From Candidatus Lachnoclostridium avicola (lineage in GTDB: Bacteria > Bacillota > Clostridia > Lachnospirales > Lachnospiraceae), in contig DXFM01000003.1 in the NCBI GenBank assembly GCA_019114465.1, forward strand, positions 1 through 64,000: a DNA stretch of 64,000 nt, given 5' to 3'. The notes beneath the pieces are model-generated. The model did not search any database and had not been told where the DNA came from. It saw nothing but the letters and a program-made list of their open reading frames with translations. Both the position numbers and the translations under genes were made by a program. Positions within the stretch are counted from its first letter, which is position 1. Each line of letters opens with the position of its first letter. This document shows, piece by piece, positions 52,640 to 61,846 of the stretch.

Positions 52640-52805
52640 CAGGCCGGATTGCGAATGCAGGTCGGATCGCGTGAGTGGGCAGCACGGAGCGATCTGAGGG
52701 CTTTCATGGTTCGAGGTGTCCGCGTCAGCGGACATGGGAGTCTGCGCCGGGCGCCCGGCAAGCGGCTGCCATGCCTGCATGGGCGGACATTTGCCGGGCT
52801 GGGGA
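52640..52805. other. GC-rich structured intergenic element
   Basis: No gene is visible on either strand. The sequence holds several hairpins: GTCCGC/GCGGAC (52718-52733), a perfect 14-bp palindrome GCCGGGCGCCCGGC (52746-52759), and GATCGC/GCGATC at about 52666-52694. It lies between a terminator and the convergent end of a membrane protein gene. It may be a structured RNA or a repeat element. Confidence 0.4.
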
Positions 52806-52811
52806 CTTTCC

Positions 52812-53360
52812 CTATCCCAACGCCGCTGTCCGTTTGTGAAGGCGCCGCAGCAGGATGGAACAGGCGGAGGAAAAGAAGATTTCCAGGGCGCTGGTCACCA
52901 TAGATCCTCTCCACAGGAGAATCAGGGAGAAGAGGACGACAAACCAGAATCCCAGAAGAAACCTGCGGGCCAGGCAGCGGCTGACCTGCCGGAAGCGGAG
53001 AAGGAGAAGAAGAAGTCCGGCCATGAACAGAACGGGGGACAGAAAAGCGCAGTAAAAGTGAAGGCGGGACAGCCTGGGAAACTGGTCCGGAAGATAGGGC
53101 GTAAAAAGAGCTGCCGCCAGGATCAGGCCGGCTCCCCGCGCCAGCCGGTCGGCAGTTCTGGGGCCGGACAGACTGCGGGAGATGTCCCGGAACCACAGGG
53201 AAAAGCAGAGGAGCAGGATGATGCCCCAGGCCAGAAAGATGGCGCTCCAGCGCCCGCTGTTTCGCAGGATGGAGAAATTGGAGGACATCCACCCACTGGT
53301 TCCGGCAAACCACACCGATGCGGCGGGAATAAAGCAGTAAGCGAGAAAATCATAGATCAT
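52812..53360 (-). CDS. Small multi-spanning membrane protein of unknown function
   Basis: A 182-residue protein with about five or six hydrophobic helices (for example SAIFLAWGIILLLCFSLWF and VLFMAGLLLLLLRF) and basic loops. I recognise no family. A good AAGGAG site lies 9 to 10 bases before the start, which supports it as a real gene and not a shadow. It is divergent from the RsmF-like gene. Confidence 0.6.
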   Translation of the reverse strand: MIYDFLAYCFIPAASVWFAGTSGWMSSNFSILRNSGRWSAIFLAWGIILLLCFSLWFRDISRSLSGPRTADRLARGAGLILAAALFTPYLPDQFPRLSRLHFYCAFLSPVLFMAGLLLLLLRFRQVSRCLARRFLLGFWFVVLFSLILLWRGSMVTSALEIFFSSACSILLRRLHKRTAALG

Positions 53361-53464
53361 AAAAACAGTCTCCTTTTCATCCCTTTATTATTCCACAGGG
53401 GCGGATAGAGGAAACAGGAGATTGTTTCCTGAAATAATACGGAGAATATGGGAGAGAACAAGAG

Positions 53465-54880
53465 ATGATACAACTTCCAGCAGAGTTTGAAGAGCGGATG
53501 AAACAACTGCTAGGCGGCGAGTACTGCTGGTTTGCGGAGAGCTATGAAAAAGAACGGGCCCAGGGATTGAGGATGAACCGCCTGAAGGGAGAGCGGGAAG
53601 ATTTTCTGCGGCAGTTCGCTGATTTTGGCCTGCGGCCGGTTCCCTGGGCTGCCGACGGCTTTTACTATGACGGGGAGACGAGACCGGGGAAATCCCCCTA
53701 TCATGAGGCGGGAGCCTACTACATTCAGGAACCCAGCGCCATGTCCGTGGTTTCCCTGCTGGATCCCCGGCCGGGAGAACGGGTTCTGGATCTGTGCGCT
53801 GCCCCGGGAGGAAAAACCAGCCATGCCGCCTCCCTTCTGGGAGGGACGGGACTGCTGGTGAGCAATGAGATCCATCCCGCCAGGGCCAGGATTCTGTCTC
53901 AGAATGTGGAGCGGATGGGATGCCGGGAGACTGCGGTTACCAGCGCGTCCCCCGCGGAGCTAATCCCCTATTTTCCGGAGTATTTTGACTGTATGATCGT
54001 GGACGCTCCCTGTTCCGGGGAGGGAATGTTCCGGAAGGACGAGGAGGCGAGGCTGCAGTGGAGCGCGGAGAATGTCAGGCTCTGCGCGGAGCGGCAGCAG
54101 GAGATTCTGGAGGCGGCGGCGTCCATGCTTCGCCCGGGAGGAAGGCTGGTATATTCCACCTGTACCTTTGCCCCGGAGGAGGATGAACAGGCGGTGGACC
54201 GTTTTCTGGAGCGGCATGGGGAGTTCTCCGTGGTAAAAGACAGAACCCTTCCCGGGCTGTCTGCGGGGCATCCGGAGTGGTCGGAGAGCGGCCGTCCCGA
54301 TCTGGCCGGAACCCACCGGATCTGGCCCCATCTGGCGGAGGGAGAGGGGCATTTCCTGGCTCTTCTGGAAAAAAAGGCTGAATCTCCAAAGGAAAGCGAG
54401 GAGGCAGGCCGGGGAAAGAAGAGGGGGAATCGGATGAAGTTCCCCGCCTATGTGAAGGACAAGGCCCTGCTGCGCGGGGTGAGAGACCTGCTGAAAGAAG
54501 TCTGTCCCGGTGCGAAAGAGCTGGGAGACAGGGAAGAGTGGTTCCTTTTCGGAGACCAGCTCTATCTGCTGCCCCGGGAACTTCCGGATTTCTCCGGGCT
54601 CAGGGTGCTGCGGCCGGGACTTCATGTGGCGTCTGTGTGCCGCAGCCGGCTGGAGCCGGCCCACGCCCTGGCGGCGTCCCTGAGGGAAGGGGAGGCCGCC
54701 AGAATCTGCCGCCTGAGTGAAGAAGAGGCCAGAAAGTTTATCAATGGGGAAGCCCTTCCCCGTTCAGGAGAGAAGGGATGGACGCTGGTGACTGTGGATG
54801 GGTATTCCCTGGGATGGGGAAAGCAGGCGGGAGGAATGCTGAAAAATCATTATCCCAAGGGCCTGCGCCGTCAGCTGTGA
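53465..54880 (+). CDS. RsmF-type rRNA cytosine-C5 methyltransferase
   Basis: A 471-residue NOL1/NOP2/Sun family methyltransferase. SAM motif VLDLCAAPGGKTSHAA near 108-123, IVDAPCSGEGMFRKD (catalytic Cys, about 179-193), and RLVYSTCTFAPEED (second catalytic Cys). The C-terminal part resembles the RNA-binding PUA-like domain of RsmF. It modifies 16S rRNA or tRNA. Its end overlaps the convergent pseudouridine synthase gene by 10 bases. Confidence 0.9.
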   Translation: MIQLPAEFEERMKQLLGGEYCWFAESYEKERAQGLRMNRLKGEREDFLRQFADFGLRPVPWAADGFYYDGETRPGKSPYHEAGAYYIQEPSAMSVVSLLDPRPGERVLDLCAAPGGKTSHAASLLGGTGLLVSNEIHPARARILSQNVERMGCRETAVTSASPAELIPYFPEYFDCMIVDAPCSGEGMFRKDEEARLQWSAENVRLCAERQQEILEAAASMLRPGGRLVYSTCTFAPEEDEQAVDRFLERHGEFSVVKDRTLPGLSAGHPEWSESGRPDLAGTHRIWPHLAEGEGHFLALLEKKAESPKESEEAGRGKKRGNRMKFPAYVKDKALLRGVRDLLKEVCPGAKELGDREEWFLFGDQLYLLPRELPDFSGLRVLRPGLHVASVCRSRLEPAHALAASLREGEAARICRLSEEEARKFINGEALPRSGEKGWTLVTVDGYSLGWGKQAGGMLKNHYPKGLRRQL

Positions 54881-55794
54881 CGGGAGACGGCTTCCGGGAG
54901 AATAAACTGCATATCGTCGGGAAGAGGAGCTTCGAAATGAAGCTCTTTTTTCGTGACCGGATGAAGGAAGGTCAGGCTGTGGGAGTGAAGAGCCTGGCGA
55001 TTGATGAGAGAATAGTCCGGGCAGTAGAGAAAATCTCCTGGAAGAGGGTGGCCGATGTAGGCCATGTGCACCCGGATCTGATGGGTGCGCCCCGTCTCCA
55101 GACGCAGTTTCACCAGGGAAGCGTCCAGATCGGGGCGGTACAGAATTCTTTCATAGTGGGTGACGGCCCTCTCACCGGCGGCATCCACCGTCCGCTCAAT
55201 GATGGATCCCTCTTTTCTGCCGATGGGGGCGTCAATGACGCCGGCCTCGTCTGTCCGGCCCAGGGCGATGGCCAGATATTCTCTCCGGATCTGTCTGGCG
55301 GCGGCCATGGAAGAGAGGATGGAGGCGGAGAACATATTCTTAGCCACGATCATCAGGCCGGTGGTGTCCCGGTCCAGGCGGCTGACGGCCCGGTACACAA
55401 AGGGCTGTCCCTTCTGTCTATAGTGCCAGGTCAGGATGTCGGCCAATGTGTTGCCGTGATTTCCCTGAGAGGGATGGACCGGGACTCCCGCCGGTTTGCC
55501 GACCACCGCCAGATCCTCGTCCTCGTAGACAATGTCCGGCTCCGGGAAAGCCGGTTCCGGGGCAGGGGAGGAGAAACGGAAGGAGGAGGTCTCCTCCCGC
55601 AGGGTCAGAGTCAGGCGTTCTCCTGCGGACAGCCTCCGGGAGGAGAACACCGGTTCGCCGTTTACGGCGATCCCCCGGTCTGCGGCTTTCAGACGGGAGA
55701 TCACATTCCTGGAGCAGCCAAGAGTTTTTAAATATTCCTGCACCGTCAGGCCGGAGGCCTTACTGTCAATGACGTATTCCAGAATTCTTGTCAT
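54871..55794 (-). CDS. RluA-family pseudouridine synthase
   Basis: A 307-residue synthase with an S4-like RNA-binding N-terminus (LTVQEYLKTLGCSRNVISRLK) and the catalytic Asp in RLDRDTTGLMIVAK (near 145), then RTHQIRVHMAYIGHPLPGD. It isomerises uridine in rRNA or tRNA. It overlaps dinB by 29 bases at the upstream side, so is probably co-transcribed with it. The start at 55794 has GGAG 13 bases upstream, a little far; an ATG at 55842 is possible. Confidence 0.88.
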   Translation of the reverse strand: MTRILEYVIDSKASGLTVQEYLKTLGCSRNVISRLKAADRGIAVNGEPVFSSRRLSAGERLTLTLREETSSFRFSSPAPEPAFPEPDIVYEDEDLAVVGKPAGVPVHPSQGNHGNTLADILTWHYRQKGQPFVYRAVSRLDRDTTGLMIVAKNMFSASILSSMAAARQIRREYLAIALGRTDEAGVIDAPIGRKEGSIIERTVDAAGERAVTHYERILYRPDLDASLVKLRLETGRTHQIRVHMAYIGHPLPGDFLYCPDYSLINRQALHSHSLTFLHPVTKKELHFEAPLPDDMQFILPEAVSRHS

Positions 55795-57052
55795 CAGGGG
55801 ATCCCGTCTCCTTTCCCAGGTGTTTGTGCTTGGACGCCGCATGATCCACCAGGGCGTCTTTCTTTAAAAAACTGGCCCGCTTGACGCTGTCGGTGCCGAA
55901 GCGGCTGCGGATGGCGTCCACCGCCTGTTCCATTTTCAGGCGCTTTCGGTCCTGCTCCGTCTCAAACAGGCTCATCTGTACAAATTCATGGCCGGAGATC
56001 TTTCCCGTGCGGATGCCGATGAGGCGGACCGGCGTCCCATCCCAGAATTCCTTCAGCAGCCGGCAGGCTTCCTCATAGATGACGGAGGTGGAATCAGTGG
56101 GAAACTGGAGCAGACCCTGGTGGGAGAAGGAGCGGAATCTCCAGTCCTTCAGCTCCACGCAGACCTGGCTGCACAGTACCTGATCGGCCCGCAGCCTGGC
56201 TCCCACCGTCTCTGAAAGGGAGAGAAGCACCTGTCTGGCTTCCTCCATATCCGATACGTCCCGGGAGAGGGTCACCCGGTTTCCGTAGCCCTTGTTGACG
56301 GAGGCGCGGGGCTCCACCGGATCGCTGTCAATGCCGTTGGCGTAGCCGCGGATGGTCCGGGAGTACTTTTCTCCCAGCTGGGACCGGAGAATATCCGGAT
56401 CGCAGCGGGCCAGGTCACCGATGGTGTGCAGGCCGATGGCTTCCATCCTGGCCTGGGCGGAGCTGCCTACGAGAAACAGCTCCCGGATGGGAAGGGGCCA
56501 CATTTTGGCGGGGATCTCCTCCCGGAACAGAGTGTGGGTCCGGTCCGGCTTCTGAAAGTCGGACGCCATTTTTGCCAGAAGCTTGTTGGGGGCAATGCCC
56601 ACATTCACCGTAAAGCCCAGTTCATCCCGTACCCGGCGCCGGATGGCGTCCGCCGTCTCCACCGGCGTTCCGAACAGGTGGATGGTTTCCGTCATATCCA
56701 GGAAGGCCTCGTCGATGCTGAATTTTTCAATATCGGGGGTATAGTCCTCCAGGAGATGGATCAGCTTTCTGGAATAGGCCGCGTAGATCTCAAAATGGGA
56801 GGGAACCACCGTCAGCCCGGGGCATTTCTGGAGAGCTTTGGCGATGGGTTCCCCGGTGGTGACGCCGAAAGCCTTGGCGGGGGTGGATTTTGCCAGCACG
56901 ATGCCGTGGCGCTTGCTGGCGTCTCCGCCCACGGCGGATGGGATGGTGCGCAGATCCAGGGCGGAGGGATCCTTTTTCAGCCGGTCCACAGACTCCCAGC
57001 TCAAAAAAGCGGAATTCACGTCAATATGAAAGATCAGCCGTTCCCGTTCCAT
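55766..57052 (-). CDS. dinB: DNA polymerase IV
   Basis: A 428-residue Y-family polymerase. FHIDVNSAFLSWE near the N-terminus, YSRKLIHLL and SIDEAFLDMT (catalytic Asp-Glu), then GIAPNKLLAKMAS. It bypasses DNA lesions with low fidelity. Start at 57052 follows AGGAGG. The promoter has a LexA-like box between its -35 and -10 (57118-57146), supporting SOS control. Divergent from the carboxypeptidase gene. Confidence 0.96.
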   Translation of the reverse strand: MERERLIFHIDVNSAFLSWESVDRLKKDPSALDLRTIPSAVGGDASKRHGIVLAKSTPAKAFGVTTGEPIAKALQKCPGLTVVPSHFEIYAAYSRKLIHLLEDYTPDIEKFSIDEAFLDMTETIHLFGTPVETADAIRRRVRDELGFTVNVGIAPNKLLAKMASDFQKPDRTHTLFREEIPAKMWPLPIRELFLVGSSAQARMEAIGLHTIGDLARCDPDILRSQLGEKYSRTIRGYANGIDSDPVEPRASVNKGYGNRVTLSRDVSDMEEARQVLLSLSETVGARLRADQVLCSQVCVELKDWRFRSFSHQGLLQFPTDSTSVIYEEACRLLKEFWDGTPVRLIGIRTGKISGHEFVQMSLFETEQDRKRLKMEQAVDAIRSRFGTDSVKRASFLKKDALVDHAASKHKHLGKETGSPDDKNSGIRH

Positions 57053-57117
57053 GCCCGTTCCTCCTGTTCTGCGGAAAGGATTTCCCCGTATTTCCCTGCT
57101 GCCTGTCAAGTGCACTC

Positions 57118-57146
57118 ATTATACCAGAATGTATGTTCGAATGCAA
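57118..57146 (-). promoter_or_regulatory. dinB promoter with LexA-type SOS box
   Basis: Reading leftward: TTGCAT (complement of 57141-57146), 17 bases and TATAAT (complement of 57118-57123). Between them lies CGAACATACATTCT (complement of 57126-57139), which fits the Firmicute LexA box CGAACRNRYGTTYG at 12 of 14 positions. Repression by LexA would block this promoter directly. Confidence 0.75.
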
Positions 57147-57226
57147 GAAAGTTTGAGACGGCGAACAAAGAATATTTTCCAGCCGGGCGGAATACAATGA
57201 ACAGAGTACGACAGGAGGCCGGCAAT

Positions 57227-58468
57227 ATGAACATGGGGCGACTGAAAACCTTTGCGGCGGCGGCAGCTGTAATCCTGTTTCTGGAAGCAGGCGCCGCGCC
57301 TGCGGCCCTGGGAGAGGAGCGGGAACCGGAGCTCTACGCCCAGGCGGCAGTTCTGATGGACGGGGATTCCGGTCGGATCCTGCTGGGGAAAAACGAGGGG
57401 GAGAAGCGTCCCATGGCCAGCACCACCAAGATCATGACCTGCATACTGGCCCTGGAGGAGGGGGAGGCGGAGGATGTGGCGGAATTTTCCTCTCTGGCGG
57501 CTTCTCAGCCGGAGGTACACCTGGGAGCCGGGACCGGCCGGAAATTTTATCTGAAGGATCTCCTCTATTCCCTCATGCTGGAATCCCACAACGACACGGC
57601 GGTGGCGGTGGCGGAGTGCGTATCCGGTTCCGTGGAGGAATTCGTGAAGGAGATGAACCGGAAGGCCCGCAGCATAGGGTGTGAGGATACGTGGTTTGTC
57701 ACCCCCAACGGTCTGGACGGATCTTCCCTGGATGAGAATGGCCGGGAACAGATTCACTCCACCACGGCGGCGGATCTGGCCAGGATCATGAAATACTGCC
57801 TGTACGAGTCTCCCGCCAGGGAGGAGTTTTTGACCATCACCCGTACCGGAACCTACACGTTTTCCGATCTGGATGGAAAAGGAACTTACTCCTGCGTCAA
57901 CCACAACGCCTTTCTGTCCATGATGGACGGGGCTCTCTCCGGCAAGACCGGATTTACGGGAGGCGCCGGATATTCCTATGTGGGAGCCCTGGAGCGGGAC
58001 GGGAAATCGTTTATCGTGGCGCTTCTGGGCTGCGGCTGGCCGCCCCACAAGGAGTACAAGTGGTCTGACACCAGAGAGCTGATGGAATATGGCCTGGACA
58101 ATTATGAATACCGAGATGTGTGGCAGGAGAGAAGCTTTTCTCCTGTGCCGGTGGAAAACGGCGTTCCGGAGAGCGGGGATCTGGCAGAGGAAGCGGCGGT
58201 GGAGATTTCCCTGGATCCGGCCATTCGGGAGAAAAAACTGGAAATTCTGCTGAAGGAGGGAGAACATGTGACGGTGAGATATGACGGCGCGGACCGTCTG
58301 AAGGCTCCGGTCCGGGAGGGGGATGAGACGGGAAAGGTGGTATATTCCCTGAATGGAGAGACCATCGCCTCCTTTCCGGTGACGGCGAAGGGCACCGTGG
58401 GGGAGATCACCATGCGCTGGTGCCTGGAGGATGTGCTGGAAAAATATTTCTTGCGGAGCCGGACCTAG
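57227..58468 (+). CDS. D-alanyl-D-alanine carboxypeptidase (DacF/PBP5-like)
   Basis: A 413-residue secreted serine peptidase. Signal peptide to about residue 30, then STTK (SxxK nucleophile motif, near 68), SHN (SxN motif) and KTG, the three penicillin-binding motifs. A C-terminal beta-rich domain and a possible amphipathic end follow. It trims D-Ala from peptidoglycan stems. Start at 57227, 8 bases after AGGAGG; another in-frame ATG at 57197 is less well placed. Confidence 0.93.
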   Translation: MNMGRLKTFAAAAAVILFLEAGAAPAALGEEREPELYAQAAVLMDGDSGRILLGKNEGEKRPMASTTKIMTCILALEEGEAEDVAEFSSLAASQPEVHLGAGTGRKFYLKDLLYSLMLESHNDTAVAVAECVSGSVEEFVKEMNRKARSIGCEDTWFVTPNGLDGSSLDENGREQIHSTTAADLARIMKYCLYESPAREEFLTITRTGTYTFSDLDGKGTYSCVNHNAFLSMMDGALSGKTGFTGGAGYSYVGALERDGKSFIVALLGCGWPPHKEYKWSDTRELMEYGLDNYEYRDVWQERSFSPVPVENGVPESGDLAEEAAVEISLDPAIREKKLEILLKEGEHVTVRYDGADRLKAPVREGDETGKVVYSLNGETIASFPVTAKGTVGEITMRWCLEDVLEKYFLRSRT

Positions 58469-58498
58469 AGTGTTATACTCTTCTGGACGAATGGGGAG

Positions 58499-58523
58499 AG
58501 CAGGCCGGGAGGCCTGCTTTTTT
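58499..58523 (+). terminator. Terminator of carboxypeptidase gene
   Basis: AGCAGGCC (58499-58506) pairs with GGCCTGCT (58511-58518), followed by a run of T. Confidence 0.9.
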
Positions 58524-58574
58524 CTCTTGGAGAGAGCCTGTTGTAAAGAACTAAAGCGATAAAAGGAGACAAGG

Positions 58575-59438
58575 ATGAAACGAGGAATAACGATCGGAAG
58601 CGTATTTTTGGGAAACACCATCTCCGCCCTGGGCATCGGAGGATTTCTGATCCCGGCGGGCATGATGATGGGAGGGGCCACCGGCATCGGCCTGGCGGTG
58701 AATCACTACACGGGAATCCCCGTGTCGGCGGTTCTGGCTGTGCTGAATGTAGCCCTGTTCTTAGTGGGAGCGGCGATTCTGGGGAAAGCTTTCGCCCTGA
58801 TGACCATCATCAGCACCTTCTATTCCCCCCTGATACTGGAGACGGTGCAGCAGATGGTGCCGGCTCCCCTCACTCAGGACCGGATGCTGGCCACAGTGAT
58901 CGGCGGCCTTCTGGTGGGGCTGGGGATGGGATTGGTGCTTCGGGTGGGAGCGTCCACCGGCGGCATGGATATTCCGCCTCTGATCCTGAAAAAGAAGGCG
59001 GGGATTCCCGTGGGAGTCAGCATGTATGCCTTTGATTTCTGCATTCTGGCGGCCCAGGTCCTCTTTTCCGGCCTGGAAAAGATGCTCTACAGCGTGATTC
59101 TGATCATTATCTACACCACAGTAATTGATAAGATTATGACGATCGGCACCTCCCAGATGCAGGTGAAGATCATCAGCGAACATTATCAGGAAATCAACCG
59201 GGCCATCCAGCAGAAGCTGGACCGGGGAACCACCTTTGTGTCCATAAAGGGCGGTTATCTGGGAAAGGAGTCCTATGAGCTGATGACGGTGCTGAGCGCC
59301 AGGGAGCTGCCGAAACTGAGCGACCTGGTGACGGAGTGCGATCCCAAGGCCTTTATGATTGTGAACCGGGTCAACGAAGTGCGGGGACGGGGATTTACGT
59401 TGGGAAAACGATTCCTGGAAAAGACGGAGAGTAACTGA
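58575..59438 (+). CDS. YitT-family membrane protein
   Basis: A 287-residue protein with about five membrane helices (about 7-170) and a C-terminal soluble domain of the DUF2179 type, with FVSIKGGYLGKESYELMTVL. GASTGGMDIPPLIL is typical of YitT members. Role unknown; relatives are linked to transport. Confidence 0.9.
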   Translation: MKRGITIGSVFLGNTISALGIGGFLIPAGMMMGGATGIGLAVNHYTGIPVSAVLAVLNVALFLVGAAILGKAFALMTIISTFYSPLILETVQQMVPAPLTQDRMLATVIGGLLVGLGMGLVLRVGASTGGMDIPPLILKKKAGIPVGVSMYAFDFCILAAQVLFSGLEKMLYSVILIIIYTTVIDKIMTIGTSQMQVKIISEHYQEINRAIQQKLDRGTTFVSIKGGYLGKESYELMTVLSARELPKLSDLVTECDPKAFMIVNRVNEVRGRGFTLGKRFLEKTESN

Positions 59439-59475
59439 ATATTGTCAGAATTTGGACAAATTCCCTAAAAATGAC

Positions 59476-59541
59476 TTGAATTTTCCCCAAACCCATTATA
59501 CAATTATAATCGGCAGAAATTCGATTCATGGTATCATGAAT
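59476..59541 (+). promoter_or_regulatory. Promoter and palindrome before decarboxylase operon
   Basis: TTGAAT (59476-59481), 17 bases, TACAAT (59499-59504) form a promoter, with a second TATAAT at 59505-59510. The palindrome ATTCATG-GTAT-CATGAAT (59524-59541) lies just downstream, where a repressor would block elongation. Confidence 0.6.
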
Positions 59542-59594
59542 TGTTAAAATTTTAACCACTACTGTAAAAATACTACAAAATGGAGGGCTGTAAA

Positions 59595-61049
59595 ATGAGT
59601 TATTCAGCACAGACATCAGCAGGCAACCGCATTCGGTCCTTACTTGATGAGAACAGCTTTGTGGAGATCGGCGGGTATGTGACTGCCAGAAATACCGATT
59701 TCAACATGGCTGCAAAAGAAACTCCAGCCGACGGAGTGGTCACCGGGTACGGTACCATCGGCGGAGCGCTTGTGTACGTCTACAGCCAGGACGCTTCCGT
59801 GCTGGGAGGCTCCATGGGTGAGATGCACGCAAAGAAGATTGCCAATATTTACGGAATGGCCATGAAGATGGGCGCCCCTGTCATTGGGCTCATCGACTGC
59901 GCCGGACTGAGACTGCAGGAGGCTACCGACGCTCTGGCCGGCTTCGGTTCCCTTTATCTGGCCCAGTCCATGGCATCGGGAGTGATTCCGCAGATCTGCG
60001 GTATTTTTGGTTCCTGCGGAGGCGGCATGGCCGTGTCGGCTGCGCTGGCAGATTTCACTCTCATGGAGGAAAAGACCGGAAAACTCTTTGTCAATTCCCC
60101 CAATACCCTGGACGGCAACTATAAAGAAAAATGCGACACTTCTTCCGCGAAATTCCAGAGTGAGGAGACCGGAATGGTTGACTTCGTCGGCTCTGAAGCG
60201 GAAGTTCTGGAACAGATCCGCACCCTTATCTCAATTCTTCCCGCAAATAACGAAGATGACATGTCCTACGAAGAGTGCGAGGACGATTTAAACCGCGTCT
60301 GCGAAGGCCTGGAAGGCTGGGCCGGAGACACGAAAGAGGCGCTGAGAACCATCTCTGACAACAATTTCTTCCTGGAGACAAAACCCGCTTATGGACCTGC
60401 CATGGTAACCGGATTCATCCGGCTGAACGGCATGACGGTGGGCTGCGTGGCCAACCGCACGGAAATTTACGGGGAGAACGGAGAGAAGGAAAAGGAGCTC
60501 TCCGGAGGCCTCACCTCCAGAGGCTGCGAGAAGGCGGCGGAGATGGTAAATTTCTGCGATGCCTTTGAGATTCCCGTTCTGACTCTGGTCAACGTAAACG
60601 GATATCAGGCGGTGAAATGCACGGAGAAGAAGATTGCGAAGGCAGCCGCGAAGCTGACCTACGCCTACGCCAACGCCACAGTGCCGAAGGTGACGGTGAT
60701 CACCGGAAAGGCTTACGGAACGGCTTATCTGACCATGGCCAGCAAGGCAGTTGGGGCGGATATCGTGTACGCCTGGCCGGGAGCGGAGATCGGCATGATG
60801 GACGCTGTTTCCGCGGCAAAGATCATGTACGGGGATGAGATCGCCGCGGCAGATGACGCGGCCGCCCTGATCGAAGAGAAAGCCGGAGAGTACCGCCAGC
60901 TTCAGTCCAGCCCCATGGCGGCGGCCAAGAGGGGATATGTGGATGACATCATTGAGGCGAAGGACACGAGAAAACGGGTAATCGCCGCGTTTGAGATGCT
61001 GTTTACAAAGAGAGAGGACCGGCCGGCCAAAAAGCATGGAACAGTCTGA
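59595..61049 (+). CDS. Biotin-dependent decarboxylase carboxyltransferase subunit (MmdA/AccD-like)
   Basis: A 484-residue carboxyltransferase. The two crotonase-like halves are visible, with GGSMGEMHAKKIANIYGMAMKMGAPVIGLIDCAG in the first and VNVNGYQ, AYGTAYLTMASKAVGADIVYAWPGAEIGMM in the second. This fold transfers the carboxyl group of methylmalonyl-CoA or a similar CoA ester to biotin. The genes that follow (gamma, biotin carrier, beta) complete a sodium-pumping decarboxylase. Substrate not certain: methylmalonyl-CoA or glutaconyl-CoA are possible. Start after GGAGGG. Confidence 0.88.
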   Translation: MSYSAQTSAGNRIRSLLDENSFVEIGGYVTARNTDFNMAAKETPADGVVTGYGTIGGALVYVYSQDASVLGGSMGEMHAKKIANIYGMAMKMGAPVIGLIDCAGLRLQEATDALAGFGSLYLAQSMASGVIPQICGIFGSCGGGMAVSAALADFTLMEEKTGKLFVNSPNTLDGNYKEKCDTSSAKFQSEETGMVDFVGSEAEVLEQIRTLISILPANNEDDMSYEECEDDLNRVCEGLEGWAGDTKEALRTISDNNFFLETKPAYGPAMVTGFIRLNGMTVGCVANRTEIYGENGEKEKELSGGLTSRGCEKAAEMVNFCDAFEIPVLTLVNVNGYQAVKCTEKKIAKAAAKLTYAYANATVPKVTVITGKAYGTAYLTMASKAVGADIVYAWPGAEIGMMDAVSAAKIMYGDEIAAADDAAALIEEKAGEYRQLQSSPMAAAKRGYVDDIIEAKDTRKRVIAAFEMLFTKREDRPAKKHGTV

Positions 61050-61066
61050 AGCGAGGTGACAGTGAT

Positions 61067-61828
61067 ATGAAGAAAATTAAACGGATAACCGCGGCCCTGT
61101 GTATGGCTGCCGCGCTGCTGGCCCTGCCGGCCTGCTCTTCTTCCCAGAGCAGTCAGACTCCCACCCTGGATTTGAACACGTCCAGCCAGGTGTGCATCGC
61201 GTCGGAGAATCTGATTTCCTATGTGGCATCCATTCCTGCTGAGGACGTTGACTCCATGATCGAGAGCGCGGAGCAGTCCAACAACCACATGCTGACAGAA
61301 GCTTTTACGTCCCTGAAGAACATGCTTCCCGACACGGGGGCTTTCGTGGGTGTGGAGAGCTCTGTGGCGGACCGGGAGGACAACGAGTATGTCTGCGACA
61401 TCGTGGCTCAGTTTGAGGAGCGCCAGGTGGACTGCCAGGTATATTTTGATATGGAAAGCGGACAGGCGACTTCCATCAGCTTTGCTCCCCGCTACACCAC
61501 GGGAGAGCGGATGGAGCGGGCTGCCCTCAATACCGTGATCGGAATGGGCACCGTATTTATCGTGCTGATCTTTATCAGCCTGCTGATCTACTGCTTCCGC
61601 TTCATCAACATCTTTGAAAATAAGATGAAGAAAAGCGAAAAGCCGGCGGAGGAAGCTTCCGCTCCCGCAGCAGTGCCTGTGGAGGAGCCGGCGGAAGATC
61701 TGACCGACGACCGGGAACTGGTGGCAGTGATCACAGCGGCCATTGCGGCTTCAGAGGGTGTCCCGGCGGACGGCCTGGTGGTGCGTTCCATCAAGAGGGC
61801 GCCGGCATCCAAGTGGAAACGAGTTTGA
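61067..61828 (+). CDS. Sodium-pump decarboxylase gamma subunit (OadG family)
   Basis: A 253-residue protein: lipoprotein signal peptide with LPAC lipobox, an extracellular region of about 130 residues, one membrane helix (IGMGTVFIVLIFISLLIYCF, about 165-185), and an acidic/proline linker to a cytoplasmic OAD gamma end. Longer than the classical OadG of about 80 residues; such extended forms are common in Clostridia. It anchors the complex. Confidence 0.85.
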   Translation: MKKIKRITAALCMAAALLALPACSSSQSSQTPTLDLNTSSQVCIASENLISYVASIPAEDVDSMIESAEQSNNHMLTEAFTSLKNMLPDTGAFVGVESSVADREDNEYVCDIVAQFEERQVDCQVYFDMESGQATSISFAPRYTTGERMERAALNTVIGMGTVFIVLIFISLLIYCFRFINIFENKMKKSEKPAEEASAPAAVPVEEPAEDLTDDRELVAVITAAIAASEGVPADGLVVRSIKRAPASKWKRV

Positions 61829-61846
61829 TTTAGGAGGAAATTTAAG

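Noticed and set aside
56426-57226. Long upstream extension of the carboxypeptidase frame (to 680 residues)
   Set aside because: It is the antisense of dinB. The signal peptide and AGGAGG site place the start at 57227.
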